From contig NZ_CP087164.1 of assembly GCF_021172045.1 (NCBI RefSeq), positions 1,364,001-1,428,000 of the forward strand: DNA of 64,000 nucleotides, given 5' to 3'. The notes beneath the pieces are model-generated. The model was not told the DNA's origin and ran no database searches. It saw only the letters and a list, made by a program, of their open reading frames with translations. This document shows, piece by piece, positions 33,022-42,584 of the stretch. The stretch is from Capillimicrobium parvum. Its GTDB lineage: Bacteria; Actinomycetota; Thermoleophilia; Solirubrobacterales; Solirubrobacteraceae. Position numbers and translations under genes: made by a program. Numbering within the stretch: the stretch's first letter is position 1; the number at the start of each line of letters is the position of its first letter.

Positions 33022-34356
33022 TCAGGCCGGCCCGACGCGGCCCATCCGTGAGAACGGCCGGGCGAGGGCGCGCAGCAGCGCCAGGTCGCCACGGCGCGGG
33101 ATCAGCAGCGCGCCGGGCGAGAAGCGATCGCGCGTGGCGTAGAGGACGAGCGACGTCGCGCCGCCCGCGAGCATGGCGCTCGTCGTGGCGATCGCCGCGC
33201 CCGTCGCACCGTGCGACGGGATGAGCAGGATGTCGAGCACTAGCCCGACCACGAGCGACACGAGCGGCCCGGCCGACGAGCGCCGGGGAGCGAACGCCGC
33301 GACCAGCGCGCTGGAGAAGATCGACAGCGCCACGAAGCCCAGGGCCCCGGGCAGGAGCCACAGGAACGGCCCGTTGGACGCCTCGAACGGTGCGCCGAAG
33401 ACCAGCGGGATCAGCTGCGTCCCGACGATCGCGGCGACCACGATCCCGGCCGCCGTGAGCATGGTCACCGCCCGGTAGGTCCGCAGGATCTCCGCGGTCC
33501 GCGCCCCCGCCCCGGCCCTCGCCCCGAGCGGAAGGATCGCGGTGGCCGCCGCACCCGCCAGATACAGGAGGATCTCGAACGCGTTGACCGCCGTCGCGTA
33601 GATCCCGAGGACCGCCTCCGACGCGATGAGGGCCACGAGCAGCTGGTCGATGCGCTGGCTGAAGGCGGTCGACAGCGTGCCGATCCAGGCGCCGAGGCCG
33701 AAGATGACGCACTCGCGCAGCAGCTTCGCCCCCGGCGCGCCCAGACCCTCCGCGCGGATCGACGCGGCGAGCAGCAGGAACGCCTTGATCACCTGGAAGG
33801 CCACCCAGAGGACGATCGCCCGCAGCACGGTCAGACCCACCGTCAGCGTCACCAGCGTCGTCGCCGCCGCGTACCCCCAGGCCATCGCGATCGTCACCGC
33901 GGAGTGCAGCCGGAACCGGCTGCAGCCCAGCACGAACATGTATCCCGCGTCCGCCAGCCCCGAGGCCAGCATGCCGCAGGCGAGCGCGAGCAGCTCCGGG
34001 TCGCCGACCCCCGGAGGGCGCAGGCCGGGGAACGCCAGCATCACCCCGCACACGAGCCCGGCCGCGACGCATTCCACCACGGTCACCGACAGCAGCACGT
34101 TCGACAGCAGCCGCGATCGCTCGAGGGGCCGCTGCGCGGCGAACACGGTCATCGCCTCCGTCACGCCGAGCCGGGCCAGCGTCGCCGAGACGATCGCCGT
34201 CACGGTCACGAACGCGACGGTGCCGCGCCCTTCCGGGCCCAGCGACCGCGTGATCGGCACCAGCGCCGCGAGGAGGCCCAGGTTGCCGCCGACCTGCGCC
34301 CAGAACAAGGGCGCCGAGCCACGCGCGACGGTGGGGCGCTCAGCGTCGCGCGGCAA
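33022..34356 (-). CDS. Polysaccharide flippase (Wzx/MATE-like)
   Basis: The 444-residue protein is hydrophobic, with about twelve membrane helices and short loops, and opens with APLFWAQVGGNLGLLAALVPITRSLGPEGRG, the usual start of oligosaccharide flippases that turn lipid-linked repeat units across the membrane. The start is read as TTG 34356, which overlaps the 3' end of the upstream glycosyltransferase by 17 nt; no ATG or GTG gives the full first helix. It is convergent with the LuxR-type regulator gene. Confidence 0.85.
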   Translation of the reverse strand: MPRDAERPTVARGSAPLFWAQVGGNLGLLAALVPITRSLGPEGRGTVAFVTVTAIVSATLARLGVTEAMTVFAAQRPLERSRLLSNVLLSVTVVECVAAGLVCGVMLAFPGLRPPGVGDPELLALACGMLASGLADAGYMFVLGCSRFRLHSAVTIAMAWGYAAATTLVTLTVGLTVLRAIVLWVAFQVIKAFLLLAASIRAEGLGAPGAKLLRECVIFGLGAWIGTLSTAFSQRIDQLLVALIASEAVLGIYATAVNAFEILLYLAGAAATAILPLGARAGAGARTAEILRTYRAVTMLTAAGIVVAAIVGTQLIPLVFGAPFEASNGPFLWLLPGALGFVALSIFSSALVAAFAPRRSSAGPLVSLVVGLVLDILLIPSHGATGAAIATTSAMLAGGATSLVLYATRDRFSPGALLIPRRGDLALLRALARPFSRMGRVGPA

Positions 34357-35428
34357 TGCCGATCAGCTCCTCGATGCGCCGCGCCGGGTCGCCGTGCACC
34401 GCGCGCAGCCGGCCCGCGTTGTCGTCGAACGCACGGCGATGGGCGTCGTATCCGCCGGCGAGCGAGGCGAGCGCCGCGGCGAGATCGCGAGGCTCGCGCG
34501 ACGCCACGCAGAAGCGCTCGACGGACGGCAGGCGGAAGTGGCGGCGGCTGTCGCCGACGTCCGTGCACACGACCGGGACGCCGCGGCTGAGCGCCTCGAG
34601 CACCGCCACCTGGACGTTGTCCCACGTCGACGTCGACAGGCACACGTGCGCTCGCTCCTGCGCGTCGAGGACCTCGTTCCACGGGCGGCTGCCGTGCAGG
34701 CACAGCCACGGCCGCCCGTGCGTCAGCCGCTCGAGCTCGGCGGCCATCGGGCCGGTCCCGTACACGTCGAGGACGGCGCCACGGCTCGCCCGCAGCTGCT
34801 CGACCACGCGCACGGCCAGGACCGGATCCTTCTCCGACGACAGACGGCCGATCCAGGCGATCCGCAGGTCCCCGGAGATCGGCGGCGGCGTCGCGGCACG
34901 GGGAAGCTCGGGGAGCGGATACGGCAGGTGGGCGCCGGCGATCCCGTGGGTCGTGCGCAGGCCCGCCACGCCGATGACCGACACCGAGACGGGCAGCGAC
35001 CGCCGCAGCGCCAGCCGGGGCAGCGTGCGCCCGAACGCCGTGCGCGCGGCGCTCACCAGCCCCGTGCGATGCGGCTGTGGCTGACCCGAGCCGTGCACCA
35101 CGAGCAGCGCCGGCACCCCCTGCCGCCGGGCGGCGACCACGGCGGCGTCGGAGACGACATGCGTGGCGTTGTTGGCGATGACCGCGTCGGCCCGTCCCAC
35201 CTCTCGCCACAGCCGCGTCCAACCGCCCACCGGCAGCGGCCAGCCCCCGGGGCCCAGGAAGCGCGACGGCAGCGCGACGTCCGCCGTGTCGTCGTCGCCG
35301 GGCCGCCGGCACGCGAGGACCCGGACCGCGTGGCCGCGGCCGGCGAGCACGTCGCGCAGCGTCGCGACGAACCGCTCGACGCCTCCGGCATGGGGCAGGA
35401 CGAAGCTCGACACGATCAGGACGCGCAT
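34340..35428 (-). CDS. Glycosyltransferase family 4
   Basis: The 362-residue protein has the GT-B fold: N-terminal RVLIVSSFVLPHAGGVERFVATL with the acceptor-side Gly loop, RIAWIGRLSSEKDPVLAVRV in the nucleotide-sugar domain, and the retaining-GT4 region VCLSTSTWDNVQVAVLEALSRGVPVVCTDVG. The usual E-x7-E is altered (the first Glu position reads D or N), so the exact catalysis is unsure. It adds a sugar to the lipid-linked chain on the cytoplasmic face. The flippase gene overlaps its 3' end. Confidence 0.87.
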   Translation of the reverse strand: MRVLIVSSFVLPHAGGVERFVATLRDVLAGRGHAVRVLACRRPGDDDTADVALPSRFLGPGGWPLPVGGWTRLWREVGRADAVIANNATHVVSDAAVVAARRQGVPALLVVHGSGQPQPHRTGLVSAARTAFGRTLPRLALRRSLPVSVSVIGVAGLRTTHGIAGAHLPYPLPELPRAATPPPISGDLRIAWIGRLSSEKDPVLAVRVVEQLRASRGAVLDVYGTGPMAAELERLTHGRPWLCLHGSRPWNEVLDAQERAHVCLSTSTWDNVQVAVLEALSRGVPVVCTDVGDSRRHFRLPSVERFCVASREPRDLAAALASLAGGYDAHRRAFDDNAGRLRAVHGDPARRIEELIGIAARR

Positions 35429-35538
35429 GTGCCCTCAACGGTGCCGCGAACGGGGCCTCGCCAGTCCTCGCCGAGACCGAAGTCCGGGGAACTCCCTAGG
35501 TGGTTCTCCGGGATCGGCGCCCGAGCGCCGCGATCGCG

Positions 35539-35567
35539 TTGGACGCCGGCGGGAGCGAGGGTACGGT
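35539..35567 (+). promoter_or_regulatory. Promoter of the plus-strand polysaccharide operon (TTGGAC-17-TACGGT)
   Basis: TTGGAC (35539-35544) and TACGGT (35562-35567) are 17 nt apart, the best -35/-10 pair in the window. The -10 ends 6 nt before ATG 35574, so the mRNA is likely leaderless. Confidence 0.6.
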
Positions 35568-35573
35568 CGCGCC

Positions 35574-37142
35574 ATGACCCTCGATGACGGGTCCCGCGGC
35601 TCCAGAGCATGGGTCGCCACCGGCGGCCCCGCCGCCCCCGCGGGCATGCACGACGAGCAGGGCATGGACTTCGCTCGCTACCTCGCGGCCATCCGGCGCG
35701 GGGCGTGGTTGATCGCGCTGATCGTGATCCCCCTCACCGGCGCGGTCCTGGCGCTCTCGCTCGCCCTTCCGAAGACGTACAAGGCGTCCGCCACGCTGGT
35801 GCTCGACCAGCCGAGCGATGCGCTGGTCGCCCCGAGCGCCGACAGCGAGACCCGGACCCTGGCCACGATCCGCAAGCTGCTGATGTCGCGCGACGTGCTC
35901 GTCTCCGCGGCCGAGCGGCTCCCGGGCGAGACGCTCGACACGCTGCGCGACAAGGTGAGCGTCAGCGTCGACTCCGCGGCCAACCTCATCACCGTCACCG
36001 GGAGCGACGAGGACCCCGCGGGCGCGGCCGCGATCGCCAACCGGGTCGCGGCGAGCTTCCTCGACCGGCGCCGTGCGGGCGACCGCCGGCGCGAGGCGCA
36101 GGCGCGGCAGGAGCTCGAGTCCGCGCTGGCCCGGGCCCAGGACCGGCGTGGCGCGACGGACGAGGTCCGTGCCCTGCGGCAGCGGCTCAGCCAGCTCGCC
36201 GTCAGCCAGGCCTCGGCCGCGGACGAGCTCCAACTCGCCCAGGCTGCGCTGCCGCCCGAGCGGCCCGACTCGCCGCGCCCGCTGCAGAACACGATCTTCG
36301 CGTTCTTCGCGGCGCTGTTCCTGGCGGTGCTCGCCGCGCTCGCCCGGGACTTCATCGCGCCGCGCATTCGCGACGAACGCCAGCTGGCCGCCCTCAGCGG
36401 CGTCTCGCCGCTCGTCGTCCTGCCCGAGCGCCGGAGCCGCCGCCGTCATCGCGGCCAGGCGCATGAGGCGCTCGAGGCGCTCGCCGCATCCGTGAAGGTG
36501 CAGCTGCACGAGTCGCAGCGCGTGATCATGGTGACCAGCGTCGACCCGGACGAGGACCGGTCGGAGATCGCGGTCGGCCTCGGGCGCGCGCTCGCCGGGG
36601 CCGGTCAGGCGACGCTCGTCGTGTCCGCCGACCTGCGCCATCCTGGATTGCACCGGGAGCTCGGCGTTCCCCAGGCCCCGGGCCTGGGCGACGTGCTCGC
36701 GGCCATCGATCGCGAGGGGGAGGCGAGCGCGAGCCGGCAGGTGCGAGCCGCCACCCGTGCCGGGGAGCCGCCGGCGCGCGGTGAGATGCGCGCGCTGCCG
36801 AGCGGCGACCCGTCCGCGCGGACGACCGCCCTGCTGGCCGGCGACGGCCTGGGTCTCGTCTTCGGCGAGCTCGAGCGCTCCGAGTACCGCTACATCGTCG
36901 TGGAGTGCCCCGCGCTGCTCGGGCCGATCGACGGGCAGCTCGTCGCTCGCTGGGCCGACGCCATCCTCGTGGTCTGCCACGTCGCGCGTCTACGGCCCGC
37001 GGACGCCGAGGAGCTCGGCGACGTCCTCGCCCGGCTCGCCGCGCCGGTGCTCGGCTCCGTCGTCGTCGGCGGCAGCCGGACGCGCCACTCGTTGCCGGCG
37101 TGGACGCCGAGGCGCGAGCCCGCGTCGCTGCGGCCCGGATGA
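35574..37142 (+). CDS. Wzz/Wzc-like chain-length protein with degenerate kinase domain
   Basis: The 522-residue protein has a Wzz domain (membrane helices about 44-65 and 239-258 around an outer coiled coil) fused to a cytoplasmic BY-kinase-like domain. The kinase is damaged: the Walker A loop reads SVDPDEDRSE (about 319-328), without the GxxGxGKS/T lysine; the A' motif is VSADLRHP in place of D-x-D; Walker B has Glu (VVECP) for Asp. There is no C-terminal Tyr cluster. It can still set chain length with the polymerase but probably cannot phosphorylate. It starts the operon 35574-41591. Confidence 0.87.
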   Translation: MTLDDGSRGSRAWVATGGPAAPAGMHDEQGMDFARYLAAIRRGAWLIALIVIPLTGAVLALSLALPKTYKASATLVLDQPSDALVAPSADSETRTLATIRKLLMSRDVLVSAAERLPGETLDTLRDKVSVSVDSAANLITVTGSDEDPAGAAAIANRVAASFLDRRRAGDRRREAQARQELESALARAQDRRGATDEVRALRQRLSQLAVSQASAADELQLAQAALPPERPDSPRPLQNTIFAFFAALFLAVLAALARDFIAPRIRDERQLAALSGVSPLVVLPERRSRRRHRGQAHEALEALAASVKVQLHESQRVIMVTSVDPDEDRSEIAVGLGRALAGAGQATLVVSADLRHPGLHRELGVPQAPGLGDVLAAIDREGEASASRQVRAATRAGEPPARGEMRALPSGDPSARTTALLAGDGLGLVFGELERSEYRYIVVECPALLGPIDGQLVARWADAILVVCHVARLRPADAEELGDVLARLAAPVLGSVVVGGSRTRHSLPAWTPRREPASLRPG

Positions 37143-39151
37143 GCCCGGCGACCGGGGCGGCCCAGACGACGACCACCGTGGCCGGCGCCGGGACGGCCCT
37201 CGTCGTCTTCGCGTGGTGGGCGGTCGACGACGGCGGCATGGCGCCGACAACCTGGTATTCGGGCGCCCTCCTGGTCCTGATCGCGTTCGTCCTGCTCGCC
37301 GGCGCTCGCCGCCTGGGCTCGCTGTCGCGGTGGACGCGCTGGGCGCTCGCCGGATTGGCGGGCTACACCGTCTGGAGCTTCCTCTCCCTGCTGTGGGCGC
37401 AGTCGCGCGGCGATGCGTGGGACGGTGCGAACCGCACGCTGCTGTACCTGCTCGTCTTCGCCCTCTTCGCCGCGCTGCCGTGGACGTCGCGGCGCGCGGG
37501 CGTGGCTCTCGGCGCGTTCGTCCTCGTCGTGGCGGTGATCGGCGCTGGGGCGCTCGCCGGCGCGGTGGCCGGCGACGTGACCGCCGCGTTCGCGGACGGC
37601 CGCCTCGCAGCGCCGACCGGCTACGAGAACGCCAGCGCGGCGCTCTACCTGATGGCGCTCTGGCCCGCGATCACCCTCGCCGCGCGCCGCGAGGCGCCTC
37701 CCGCGGTGCGCGCGGCGATGCTGGCGGCGGCCGGCGTCCTGGTCGACCTCGGCATCCTCGCGCAGAGCCGCGGGTCGCTGATCGGCGGCGGCGTCGCGCT
37801 GGTGGTGGCGCTCTGGGCGGCACCCAACCGCGGGCGGCTGATCGTCGCGCTGGGGGCGGTCGCGGTGGCGACGGCGGCCGCGCTGCCGTTTCTGCTGCGC
37901 GTCTACGCATCCTCGTCGCTTCAGCGCGAGGCGGCCGTGACCCGGGCCGGCGCGGCCATCCTCGTCGCCGCCATCGCGCTGTTCGCGGCCGGCTCGTTCT
38001 CGCGGCGCCTCGACGGTCGCCCGATGCCCCGGCTGCCGGTGCGGGTCCCGGGCGTGTGGCGCTGGGCGGCCGTGGCCGCGCTGCTCGCCGTGGTCGCCGC
38101 GGGTGCGGCCACGGCCCGCGCGACGATCCTCGACGGCGCGCGCGAGGCGCAGCTCACCACGCGCCTGACGCCGAGCGGGGACCCGGGGCGCTACGACCTG
38201 TGGCGGGTCGCCGCCGGCCAGTTCGCCGCTCATCCGCTGCAGGGGGCCGGCGCCGACAACTTCGCCCACGCGTACGCGCAGGATCGCCGGCATCACGAGG
38301 AGCTGATGTACCCGCACAGCGTCGAGTGGCGCGTGCTCGGCCAGACCGGCCTCGTGGGGGCGGCCCTGCTCGGCGGGTTCCTCGCGGCCGGGTTCGCCGG
38401 CGCCCACGCCGCGATCCGCCGCACGGGCGGAGGGACGGTGGCCCTCGGCGCCGCGCTCGCCGCGATCTACTGGATCGCGCATGCCTCGCTCGACTGGCTG
38501 TGGGAGATGCCGGCCGCCGGCGCCCCCGCGATGGCCGCGCTCGGCATGGCCGCCGGCATGGGAACCGTGGCGGCGCCGAACGCGGCCGTCCTCGTCGCGC
38601 CGCGGGGTGGCCGCCGCACCGCGGCGCTCGCGGTCGTGGCGATCGTCGCCGCGGCGTCGCTGGCGCTTCCCGCCCTCGCGGCGTTCGAGATCGAGCACGC
38701 GGCGCGGATCGGCGCCGCCGACCCGGCCGCCGCGAGGCGCGCGCTGGATCGCGCCCGGGCGCTGAACCCGCTCAGCGACCGGCCTGACGTGGTCGCCGGC
38801 GCGCTCGCCGTCCAGGCCGGCGACGCGCCGGCGGCGCGATCGGCCTACGCGCGGGCCATCGGCCGCGACCCCGGCAGCTGGCACTCCCAGGCGCAGCTCG
38901 GCGTGCTGGAGCTCGAGGCGGGGCGGCGGTCGCGAGCGGTGTCCCTGCTCGCCCGGGCCCAGGAGCTGAACCCGCTCGAGCCGTCGCTTCCGGCCGCGCT
39001 GGCCGCGGCACGGTCGGGCGGCCCCGCCCCCGCCGAGGTGACCGATCGTCTCGCCCGCTCGGCGATCCCCGGCCCGCTGGGCCCGCGGCCGGTCACCTGC
39101 CGTCCCGTTCTCGGCCTCGACGCGGCATGCAGCCGGGGGACGAGGCGATGA
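37139..39151 (+). CDS. O-antigen polymerase/ligase-like membrane protein with TPR tail
   Basis: The 670-residue protein has about a dozen membrane helices and a large loop with GRYDLWRVAAGQFAAHPLQGAGADNF and HSVEWRVLGQTGLVGAALL, the Wzy_C/O-antigen ligase signature. After residue 540 comes a soluble tail with two TPR-like units (AARRALDRARALNPLSDRPDVVAGALAVQAGD and the following one). Such proteins polymerise repeat units or attach the polymer outside the cell. ATG 37139 is coupled to the Wzz gene (ATGA). Confidence 0.87.
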   Translation: MSPATGAAQTTTTVAGAGTALVVFAWWAVDDGGMAPTTWYSGALLVLIAFVLLAGARRLGSLSRWTRWALAGLAGYTVWSFLSLLWAQSRGDAWDGANRTLLYLLVFALFAALPWTSRRAGVALGAFVLVVAVIGAGALAGAVAGDVTAAFADGRLAAPTGYENASAALYLMALWPAITLAARREAPPAVRAAMLAAAGVLVDLGILAQSRGSLIGGGVALVVALWAAPNRGRLIVALGAVAVATAAALPFLLRVYASSSLQREAAVTRAGAAILVAAIALFAAGSFSRRLDGRPMPRLPVRVPGVWRWAAVAALLAVVAAGAATARATILDGAREAQLTTRLTPSGDPGRYDLWRVAAGQFAAHPLQGAGADNFAHAYAQDRRHHEELMYPHSVEWRVLGQTGLVGAALLGGFLAAGFAGAHAAIRRTGGGTVALGAALAAIYWIAHASLDWLWEMPAAGAPAMAALGMAAGMGTVAAPNAAVLVAPRGGRRTAALAVVAIVAAASLALPALAAFEIEHAARIGAADPAAARRALDRARALNPLSDRPDVVAGALAVQAGDAPAARSAYARAIGRDPGSWHSQAQLGVLELEAGRRSRAVSLLARAQELNPLEPSLPAALAAARSGGPAPAEVTDRLARSAIPGPLGPRPVTCRPVLGLDAACSRGTRR

Positions 39152-40491
39152 GCACGTTCGCCACGGACCCGAGGCGCTCGATGAGCCACGGCGCGGACCG
39201 GCGCCTGCTGCCGCTGCTCGCCGGCCTCGCCAGCATCCCCGCCGGCATGGCGATGGCGCTCGCCCTGTACCGGTACCCGCCGGCGCCCGCCATCGCGGTC
39301 GGCGCCGGCGCCGGCCTGGTGTGCCTCCTGGCGCTGACGCTCGCGAACCTGCACGCCGCGGTCGCCCTCGGCGTCGTGCTGCTCGGAGTCGTCGCGTTCG
39401 AGCCGGCCCCCTCGGATGCCGTCTTCTTCGCCGTCATCGCCGTGAGCGCGGTGACCGGGAGGCTGCATCTGCGCGCGGCCCCTGGCCCGGCGATCGGGAT
39501 CCTGGTCGTGCTCGGCGCCCTGAACGTGATCTCGGCGATGCAGGTGGCCGATCCGCAGCGGGCCGCCCTGTTCTTCTCGATCACGATGTACCTGGCGATC
39601 TTCGCGCTGTGGCTGCCGAGCTACGTCGTCTCGCGCCCTCGGGCGCAGCTGATCCTCCGCGCGTACGTCGTCGCCGCCGTGACGTCGGCCGTCATCGGCG
39701 TCGCCGCGCTGCTCGCCCTGATCCCCGGCGCGGAGCTCTTCACCGAGAGCAGCCGGGCGCGCGCGCTGTTCCAGGACCCGAACGTCTTCGGCCCGTTCCT
39801 CATCCCGGCCCTGCTGATGGTGCTCGAGGAGATCCCGCATCCGCGCCTGCTGCGGTCCGGGACGGTCGCGAAAGCGGTCCTGTCCGCGATCCTCGCGGTG
39901 GGCGTGCTGTTCAGCTACTCGCGCGGCGCGTGGCTGAACCTCGCGGTCGGGCTCGCCGTCATGGTCGGCGTCCTGGCCCTGCGCCGCGGCGGCGCCCGCC
40001 AGGCGCTCGCGTTCGTCGCCGTCGCATCGTGCGCCGCCGCCGTCGTCGTCGCGATCGTGATCGCGACGGGCGCCGGCGGCTTCCTGGCCGAGCGCGCCCG
40101 GCCGCAGACCTACGACACGCAGCGCTTCAGCGGGCAGCGGGCCGGCCTGCAGCCGGCCGAGGAGTACCCGCTCGGCGCCGGCCCCGGCCAGTTCGAGTCG
40201 ATCGCCGGCATCTCGGCGCACAGCACGTACGCACGCGTCGTCGGCGAGCAGGGCTTCCTCGGCCTCGCGGCGCTGATCGCGTTCCTCGGCTACACGCTGC
40301 TCGCGGCGATCCGCAACGCCGCCGCCGGGCGCAGCACCTTCGGGATCGGATCCGCCGCGCTGCTCGGGGCCTGGTGCGGGATGCTCGCCAACAGCGCGGT
40401 CATCGACACCCTGCACTGGCGGCACCTGTGGCTGGTCGCCGGCCTCATCTGGGCGGGAGCGGCGCTGTCATGGCGAAGATCCTCTTCGTGA
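39148..40491 (+). CDS. O-antigen ligase/polymerase family membrane protein
   Basis: The 447-residue protein has about twelve membrane helices and the Wzy_C region with FQDPNVFGPFLIPALL, FSYSRGAWLN and EYPLGAGPGQFESIAGISAHSTYARVVGEQGFLG. It is the second polymerase/ligase-type gene in this operon; one may polymerise and the other attach the chain. The start is ATG 39148 inside the previous stop (ATGA), in preference to ATG 39127 seven codons upstream. Confidence 0.87.
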   Translation: MSTFATDPRRSMSHGADRRLLPLLAGLASIPAGMAMALALYRYPPAPAIAVGAGAGLVCLLALTLANLHAAVALGVVLLGVVAFEPAPSDAVFFAVIAVSAVTGRLHLRAAPGPAIGILVVLGALNVISAMQVADPQRAALFFSITMYLAIFALWLPSYVVSRPRAQLILRAYVVAAVTSAVIGVAALLALIPGAELFTESSRARALFQDPNVFGPFLIPALLMVLEEIPHPRLLRSGTVAKAVLSAILAVGVLFSYSRGAWLNLAVGLAVMVGVLALRRGGARQALAFVAVASCAAAVVVAIVIATGAGGFLAERARPQTYDTQRFSGQRAGLQPAEEYPLGAGPGQFESIAGISAHSTYARVVGEQGFLGLAALIAFLGYTLLAAIRNAAAGRSTFGIGSAALLGAWCGMLANSAVIDTLHWRHLWLVAGLIWAGAALSWRRSSS

Positions 40492-41591
40492 TCACGCTCG
40501 CCGAGACCGGCGGCGCCCAGACCTACGTGGCGAACCTGCTGCCCGCGGTCAGCCGGCGCTACGACGTGGTCGTCGCCGCGCATGGCACCGGACCGCTGGC
40601 GGGCGCGACGAGGGCCGCGGGCGGCCGGTTCGTCGCGCTGCGCCACGTGCGCAGGCCGCTGCATCCCCTGCGCGACGTCCTGGGCCTGTTCGAGCTCGTC
40701 GCGCTGCTCCGTCGCGAGAGGCCCGCGATCCTGCACGCCAACAGCTCGAAGGCGGGCATCCTCGCTCGCCTGGCCGCGGCGATCACCGGCGTGCCGGTGC
40801 GCGTCTTCACGGTGCACGGGTGGGCGTTCAAGGCCTACGCCGGCCTGCCCTCGCTGCTGTACCGGTGGGCCGACCGGCTCATGGCGCCCTTGACCACGGT
40901 GACGATCTGCGTCGCCGAGGGGGAGCGGCGCGCCGGCCTGGCCGCGGGCACGTGCCGTGCGGCGCGCACCGTCGTGATCCCGAACGCGGTGCCCGCGGGG
41001 GCGGTCGCGCGGGCCGCGCTCGACGGCGGTCCTCCGCGGATCGTCTGGGTCGGCCGCCTCGCCGACCCGAAGGACCCGCTGACCCTGGTGCGAGCGCTGG
41101 GCCGGCTGCCGCCCGCCTCGTTCGCCGCGACGCTCGTGGGGGACGGGCCCGCGCGTCCCGCGGTCGAGGGCGAGCTGCGCACGTTGCCGGCCGCGCGCGA
41201 CGCGGTCGAGCTGCTCGGCGACCGCACCGACGTCCCGGAGCTGCTCGCACGGTCGGACGTCTTCGTCCTCGCGAGCCGGTCGGAGGGAGCGCCGCTCTCG
41301 GTGCTCGAGGCGATGGCCGCGGGCCTGCCGGTGGTCGCATCGCGGGTCGGCGGCATTCCGGAGATCGTGGTGGACGGCGAGACGGGCCTGCTCGTCGAAC
41401 CGGGCGATCCGGGGCGGTTGGCGGCGGCGATCGAGCAGCTGCTCGGCGATCCGCGCCGGCGGGCGGCGATGGGCGATGCCGGGCGGCGGCGCGTGCTCGA
41501 GCGCTTCGACGTCGACGCGGTGCGCCGCCGTCATCTCGAGCTCTATGCCGGGGAGCTCTCCCGGGCGGCCGGCGGCGGCCCCATGCCGTAG
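40470..41591 (+). CDS. Glycosyltransferase family 4
   Basis: The 373-residue protein is a clear GT4: ILFVITLAETGGAQTYVANLL at the start, VWVGRLADPKDPLTLVRAL in the middle, and VFVLASRSEGAPLSVLEAMAAGLPVVAS with the conserved ExxxxxxxE pair, then VGGIPEIVVDGETGLLVEPGD. It builds the exopolysaccharide repeat unit. The ATG at 40470 lies 22 nt inside the previous gene. The 3' end overlaps the convergent deacetylase by 49 nt. Confidence 0.93.
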   Translation: MAKILFVITLAETGGAQTYVANLLPAVSRRYDVVVAAHGTGPLAGATRAAGGRFVALRHVRRPLHPLRDVLGLFELVALLRRERPAILHANSSKAGILARLAAAITGVPVRVFTVHGWAFKAYAGLPSLLYRWADRLMAPLTTVTICVAEGERRAGLAAGTCRAARTVVIPNAVPAGAVARAALDGGPPRIVWVGRLADPKDPLTLVRALGRLPPASFAATLVGDGPARPAVEGELRTLPAARDAVELLGDRTDVPELLARSDVFVLASRSEGAPLSVLEAMAAGLPVVASRVGGIPEIVVDGETGLLVEPGDPGRLAAAIEQLLGDPRRRAAMGDAGRRRVLERFDVDAVRRRHLELYAGELSRAAGGGPMP

Positions 41592-42418
41592 CGCAGCCGC
41601 CGGTAGTGCCCCCGGAACGGCAGCGGGGTGTCGTGGCCGCCGGCGACCTTCGCGCGGAAGTCGAGCAGCGTGTCCCGGGAGTCGATCTGGCGCCGCCTCA
41701 GCGCGAAGCGGTCGGTCTGCGCGACGTTGAGTCCCGGCTCGCAGGTGACGGCCGCCGCATATCCCGCCTCGGCGACGAGCCGCCGTTCCCGGTCGCCGTA
41801 CAGGCCGGCCGGATACGCGAAGGCGGTCACCGGCCGGCCAAGGTGCTCCTCGAGCTCCTCACGGCTGCGCTCGATCTCCCGCTCGGCCGTCGCGTGGTCG
41901 GTCGTGAGCAGGTTCGGGTGCGTGACCGTGTGCGCCTCGAAGCGCAGCACACCCTCACGGTCCAGCGCGACGACGTCGTCCCAGTCGAGGACGGGGGGCT
42001 GATCGCGATACCAGGGGAAGGGGTGGCGCCCGTCCGTGACACCTGTCGTGACGAACACCGTGGCCGTGAAGCCGTGCCGGGCGAGCACCGGATGGGCGTT
42101 CTCCGCCACGTCCGTGAAGCCGTCGTCGAAGGTGAGGCCGATCGTCCTCGGCGGCAGCGGGCCGTCGCCGTCGAGCAGCGCGAGGATCTCGTCGAGGTCC
42201 ACGGCGCGGTAGCCCTGCGCGCCCAGCAGGTCCATCTGCTCGCGAAAGCGGCGCGGGGTGACGGCGAGCGGATCGCCGTCGTCGGCGATCCGGTGGTAGA
42301 GCAGGATGCGCAGCCCCTCCGCCCGGCGAGGACGCCCGCGCAGCATCCAGGCCGCGGAGCGTCCACGGGTCAGCGCCGCCTTGAGCGGATACGGCAGCGT
42401 CGGACCCACGCCGCGCAT
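41543..42418 (-). CDS. Polysaccharide deacetylase (NodB/CE4)
   Basis: The 291-residue protein has the CE4 motifs: LTFDDGFTD (motif 1, catalytic and metal Asp), HTVTHPNL (motif 2, metal His pair), AYPAGLYGDRERRLV (motif 3). It removes N-acetyl groups from a polysaccharide, probably the locus product or peptidoglycan. There is no clear signal peptide, though the N-terminal 25 residues are basic and Leu-rich. ATG 42418 is used; GTG 42475 would add 19 residues. It is divergent from the HxlR gene. Confidence 0.87.
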   Translation of the reverse strand: MRGVGPTLPYPLKAALTRGRSAAWMLRGRPRRAEGLRILLYHRIADDGDPLAVTPRRFREQMDLLGAQGYRAVDLDEILALLDGDGPLPPRTIGLTFDDGFTDVAENAHPVLARHGFTATVFVTTGVTDGRHPFPWYRDQPPVLDWDDVVALDREGVLRFEAHTVTHPNLLTTDHATAEREIERSREELEEHLGRPVTAFAYPAGLYGDRERRLVAEAGYAAAVTCEPGLNVAQTDRFALRRRQIDSRDTLLDFRAKVAGGHDTPLPFRGHYRRLRYGMGPPPAARESSPA

Positions 42419-42584
42419 GCCCGGCGGCGCCTTCTCCGTCGCCGTGACCCCCGGTCTGTGCGCCGGCGAGCTCACAGCCGAAATTCTGCCCTCGTACGCC
42501 GACCCGTACACCTGCACCTGCGGCGGAACGTGGCCACGCCCGCCGAGCCGGGCCGTGCCGCCCGGAACCCGAGGCTTCACTTGG

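Noticed and set aside
36890-38884. 664-codon open frame antisense to the Wzy/TPR gene
   Set aside because: Low-complexity shadow of the plus-strand membrane protein; no start signal and no recognisable domain.
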